Positions 6,613-9,094 of a stretch of 9,094 nt of DNA are shown one piece after another. The DNA comes from an uncultured Paenibacillaceae bacterium (GTDB lineage: Bacteria > Bacillota > Bacilli > Paenibacillales > CALAME01), in contig CALKAN010000293.1 of the NCBI GenBank assembly GCA_937983035.1, positions 1-9,094 of the forward strand, given 5' to 3'. The translations under genes were made by a program, and so were the position numbers. How positions within the stretch are numbered: position 1 is the stretch's first letter; each line of letters starts with the position of its first letter. The notes beneath the pieces were generated by a model, which saw nothing but the letters and a program-made list of their open reading frames with translations, did no database searches and was not told the origin of the DNA.

Positions 6613-7758
6613 TCATTCCTTTCTATCTTCCTTCATGCCGCGAATCAAAATTTCCACCACTTCTTTTCGACTGAATTCAGGCGGCGGCGCGATTCCTGCC
6701 TTCAGCATCTCTCGTACTTTTGTTCCTGATAAAATCAAATGCTGACTGCTGTCGTGCGGGCAAGTTTTGGAAGATGCCATGCCGCCGCATGCCTTGCAAT
6801 AAAAGCTGTGTTCAAAAAACAACAGATCCATTCCAAGCTCTTGCTTCGTAAAATTTTTGAATATGAGCTGAGCATCATAAGTGCCGTAATAATTTCCGAC
6901 TCCGGCATGGTCCCTGCCGACGATAAAATGCGTGCAGCCGTAATTTTTGCGGACCATCGCATGAAATACCGCTTCTCTCGGCCCTGCATATCGCATCGCA
7001 GCCGGGAAAACAGCCAGCATCACCCGATCGGAAGGGTAATACAATTCCAACAGTTTTTTATAACTTTCCATCCTCACATCTGCAGGAACGTCATCTGCTT
7101 TCGTCTCTCCAACAAGCGGATTGAGCAGCAAGCCGTCCACGATTTCCAGTGCAGTCTTCTGAATATATTCGTGTGCACGATGGATCGGATTGCGTGTTTG
7201 AAAACCGACGATCGTCTGCCATCCCCGCTTCGCAAATTCCGCCCGCGTATTTGCAGGATCATAGTAATGTTCCTGAAAAGGACGCTGCTTCGGCCGCCTG
7301 ACCAGCGTAACTGCTCCTCCTGCGTAAATGTTCGGTCTCCGCATCAGATACTGTATGCCGGGATGCGCTTCATCGGTTGTGCCGTATACTAGTTTAGCTT
7401 CCTGCCATTTATCAGGGCGATACAAATCATGAATTTCGATCCAGCCGTAAACCGTGTTGTCAAATACTAGTTTGGCTTTGCTCCCGATGGAGAGCGGCTT
7501 TGCATCTTCTTCTGAAACGGGCAGCGTAATCGGGATGCTCCATACCTCTCCCCCGCTCAGCCTCATGTCTTGCAGCACAGATCTGTAATCTTTCTCGCAC
7601 AAAAATCCCGTCAAAGGGCTGTATGCCCCATTGGCGATTAACTCCAGATCCGACAATGCCATCGCATCCATGTTGATTTCCGCCTGAATGTGACTGCAAT
7701 CTTCTTCTAAGTTCATTCGATTGATTAATGTTCCCCCATGTGGTTCAATATTTGCCAA
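6613..7758 (-). CDS. sat: Sulfate adenylyltransferase (ATP sulfurylase)
   Basis: Makes APS and pyrophosphate from sulfate and ATP, the first step of sulfate assimilation. From the TTG at 7758 it has 381 residues, against 382 in B. subtilis. Motifs: PHGG at the N-terminus (6-9), SDLELIANGAYSPLTGFL (36-53), the nucleotide-binding QTRNPIHRAHE (187-197), VGRDHAG (280-286), a Cys cluster C-x2-C-x8-C-x-H (321-335) typical of this Bacillus-type form, and LSGTKVRE (343-350). The frame is open upstream to 7830, but those codons overlap cysH and match nothing in the family. AGGAGG (7767-7772) lies 8 bases before the TTG, and the resulting MANIEPHGG resembles MSLAPHGG of B. subtilis. A 40-base gap follows cysH. 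Confidence 0.96.
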   Translation of the reverse strand: MANIEPHGGTLINRMNLEEDCSHIQAEINMDAMALSDLELIANGAYSPLTGFLCEKDYRSVLQDMRLSGGEVWSIPITLPVSEEDAKPLSIGSKAKLVFDNTVYGWIEIHDLYRPDKWQEAKLVYGTTDEAHPGIQYLMRRPNIYAGGAVTLVRRPKQRPFQEHYYDPANTRAEFAKRGWQTIVGFQTRNPIHRAHEYIQKTALEIVDGLLLNPLVGETKADDVPADVRMESYKKLLELYYPSDRVMLAVFPAAMRYAGPREAVFHAMVRKNYGCTHFIVGRDHAGVGNYYGTYDAQLIFKNFTKQELGMDLLFFEHSFYCKACGGMASSKTCPHDSSQHLILSGTKVREMLKAGIAPPPEFSRKEVVEILIRGMKEDRKE

Positions 7759-7766
7759 AATAAGCG

Positions 7767-7772
7767 CCTCCT
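7767..7772 (-). promoter_or_regulatory. Ribosome binding site deciding the TTG start of sat
   Basis: A perfect AGGAGG on the minus strand, 8 bases before the TTG at 7758. No comparable site precedes the upstream in-frame ATGs at 7830 and 7794. Confidence 0.85.
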
Positions 7773-7798
7773 CTTGCAGCAGAATCGTTGTCATTCCA

Positions 7799-8509
7799 TC
7801 AGCTGTGCAAACCGCATTCTGTTTTCCCATGTCCCATCCAGCGGCCGGTGCGGGAATCTCCGGCTGCCGGCTGCGTGCATGGTTCGCAGCCGATGCTTGG
7901 ATAACTGCGGTCGTGCAGCTCGTTGTAAGGCAGCTGGAAAGTTCGAATATAGTTCCAGATATCTTCCCACGTCCAATGAATAAGCGGGCAAATTTTTATC
8001 GAGTGAAATTTGTCGTCTTTGTTGACGTATTGAATGCGGGCTCGAGTTTCAGACTGTTCTCTGCGCAGTCCAGACATCCATGCTTTTCTGCCGTATAATG
8101 CTCGTTTCAACGGTTCAACTTTGCGAAGCCGGCAGCATAGATCTGGATTTTTGCGCCAAAGCTGGTCCCCATGCATTTCTGCTTGTTCCGCCAAAGAAAG
8201 TTCTGGTTCGATCATCTGAATATGAAGCAGCGGATAACGTTCTTTCACTGCCGAGATGACTTTGTAAGTTTCATAAAAATGCAAATGGGTATCTAGAAAC
8301 AAAATTTGAGCGCGGGGCTCAATTTTACTGATTAAATCGATCAATACGATGCCTTCCGCTCCAAAACTGCAAGCATAAATTAAATCATCGGCAAATGTAT
8401 CATAAGCCCATTTTATAATGTCCATCGCATCTTTATTTTTCAATTGCTCCAGCACTTTACGCTGACGCTCTTCTGTAAAATTTTCATACGATAGAGCTGT
8501 ATCATGCAT
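7799..8509 (-). CDS. cysH: Phosphoadenylyl/adenylyl-sulfate reductase (iron-sulfur type)
   Basis: Thioredoxin-dependent reductase that turns activated sulfate into sulfite. 236 residues from ATG 8509. The PP-loop-like nucleotide site is ACSFGAEG (46-53), followed by FLDTHLHFYETY (71-82). The Cys pair in LCCRLRKVEPL (125-126) with the CEPC pair (208 and 211) is the [4Fe-4S] ligand pattern of APS reductases, and the catalytic Cys is in the C-terminal KTECGLH (232). B. subtilis CysH shares this pattern and accepts both APS and PAPS; the presence of cysC in this operon fits dual use. AGGAGG (8517-8522) sits 7 bases before ATG 8509, so that start is chosen over an upstream in-frame ATG at 8584 that overlaps the preceding gene. 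A 29-base gap separates it from that gene. Confidence 0.95.
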   Translation of the reverse strand: MHDTALSYENFTEERQRKVLEQLKNKDAMDIIKWAYDTFADDLIYACSFGAEGIVLIDLISKIEPRAQILFLDTHLHFYETYKVISAVKERYPLLHIQMIEPELSLAEQAEMHGDQLWRKNPDLCCRLRKVEPLKRALYGRKAWMSGLRREQSETRARIQYVNKDDKFHSIKICPLIHWTWEDIWNYIRTFQLPYNELHDRSYPSIGCEPCTQPAAGDSRTGRWMGHGKTECGLHS

Positions 8510-8516
8510 TCCTGCT

Positions 8517-8522
8517 CCTCCT
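8517..8522 (-). promoter_or_regulatory. Ribosome binding site of cysH
   Basis: AGGAGG on the minus strand, 7 bases before ATG 8509, within a purine-rich run. It fixes the cysH start. Confidence 0.8.
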
Positions 8523-8538
8523 CTCCTGTTTGCAAGCC

Positions 8539-9094
8539 TTATGACAATCGATAAGAAACATTGCTGTGCTTTCTGAAGATCCACTCGTCAATCCATGGCT
8601 TTGGAGATGAGCCTTGCGGAATGATCAGTCCCACATTCCAGCCCCACTCTTCGGCAAGCTTGGCTGTCTGTTCCCCTTCGCAGATTACGTCCGGAATGCT
8701 GCGCAAGTTTGCTTTCCACTCTTCGTTTGACAATGAAGCATGCTGCAGCGCATGCAGCCCTTCTTCACCGCTGATCCAAAGCACATTAAAGCCTCGGCCG
8801 CGTTCCCATTCCTTCATATATTCAGCAAAAATATTCCAAGCATGAGCATGCACCGTTGAAATCATTGGCATTGAATCCGAAACAAATGACAGCTGCACAT
8901 CTATCGTTTCGGCGCCTTGGGCATTTAACCATCTTTCCATTTGCGCAGATTGCGCACCCCCAAACAGCAGCACCTTTCGTCCGAACAACAGCTTGCGTTC
9001 GAACCAATTCATCCATGATCTGGCTGAAACGACGGCGCCTATGATGATGACAGCTGGAGCACGAAGCTGCATCTTTTGGGCAATGGCCGTTAAA
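8539..9094 (-). CDS. cobA: Uroporphyrinogen III methyltransferase, C-terminal end with short HemD-like tail (partial)
   Basis: The gene enters from the right edge; 184 codons plus stop are visible. The first residues (LTAIAQKMQLRAPAVIIIG, then WFERKLLFGRKV) match the end of SUMT/CobA, which methylates uroporphyrinogen III to precorrin-2 for siroheme, the cofactor of sulfite reductase. After about 35 residues the chain continues as VLLFGGAQSAQMERWLNAQG, like the first strand and helix of HemD (uroporphyrinogen III synthase), then NVLWISGEEGLHAL and VICEGEQTAKLAEEWGWNVG, like the HemD FTS and G-x-x-TA segments. CobA-HemD fusions are known in Firmicutes, but the tail here is only about 147 residues against about 250 for HemD and lacks the expected second half. 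cysH starts 29 bases later, so no frameshifted remainder fits. The SUMT part is well supported; the HemD reading is moderate. Confidence 0.82.
   Translation of the reverse strand, partial: LTAIAQKMQLRAPAVIIIGAVVSARSWMNWFERKLLFGRKVLLFGGAQSAQMERWLNAQGAETIDVQLSFVSDSMPMISTVHAHAWNIFAEYMKEWERGRGFNVLWISGEEGLHALQHASLSNEEWKANLRSIPDVICEGEQTAKLAEEWGWNVGLIIPQGSSPKPWIDEWIFRKHSNVSYRLS

Overview
The window reads as chromosome of an endospore-forming Bacillota (Bacilli, Bacillus/Paenibacillus/Alicyclobacillus-like). The evidence is the dipicolinate synthase pair dpaA-dpaB, the Bacillus-type dpaAB-(asd)-dapG-dapA-RNase J gene order, strong AGGAGG ribosome binding sites, TTG and GTG starts, and mid-range GC content. 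Every gene is on the minus strand, so transcription runs from high to low coordinates. No phage, insertion sequence, CRISPR array, tRNA or rRNA was seen.

Right half (9094 to about 5945): the 3' part of an assimilatory sulfate reduction operon. In order it holds the end of a siroheme-type uroporphyrinogen III methyltransferase with a short HemD-like tail, then cysH, sat and cysC. It closes at a clear intrinsic terminator. Sat makes APS, CysC can make PAPS, CysH reduces the activated sulfate to sulfite, and the methyltransferase starts siroheme synthesis for sulfite reductase.

Left half (about 5870 to 1): the spore dipicolinate / lysine-branch operon. A sigma-K/sigma-E-like promoter lies before dpaA and dpaB. 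A vegetative-type promoter (TTGAAA-N17-TATATT) sits over the dpaB stop codon. Next comes a decayed asd, then intact dapG and dapA. Last is a ribonuclease J that starts at TTG, has its own likely promoter, and runs off the left edge. DapG makes aspartyl phosphate. Asd would reduce it to aspartate semialdehyde, DapA condenses that with pyruvate, and DpaAB turns the product into dipicolinate for the spore core.

The most notable point is the asd locus. The first roughly 150 codons are absent, and the remaining C-terminal part is spread over several reading frames with two extra in-frame stops, while its promoter and all neighbours look intact. The cell therefore needs another asd gene, or is an auxotroph. 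Other points worth checking are a sat start that should be moved to an internal TTG and the truncated HemD-like tail on the methyltransferase. I see no sign of an undescribed system; apart from asd this is ordinary, conserved chromosome.
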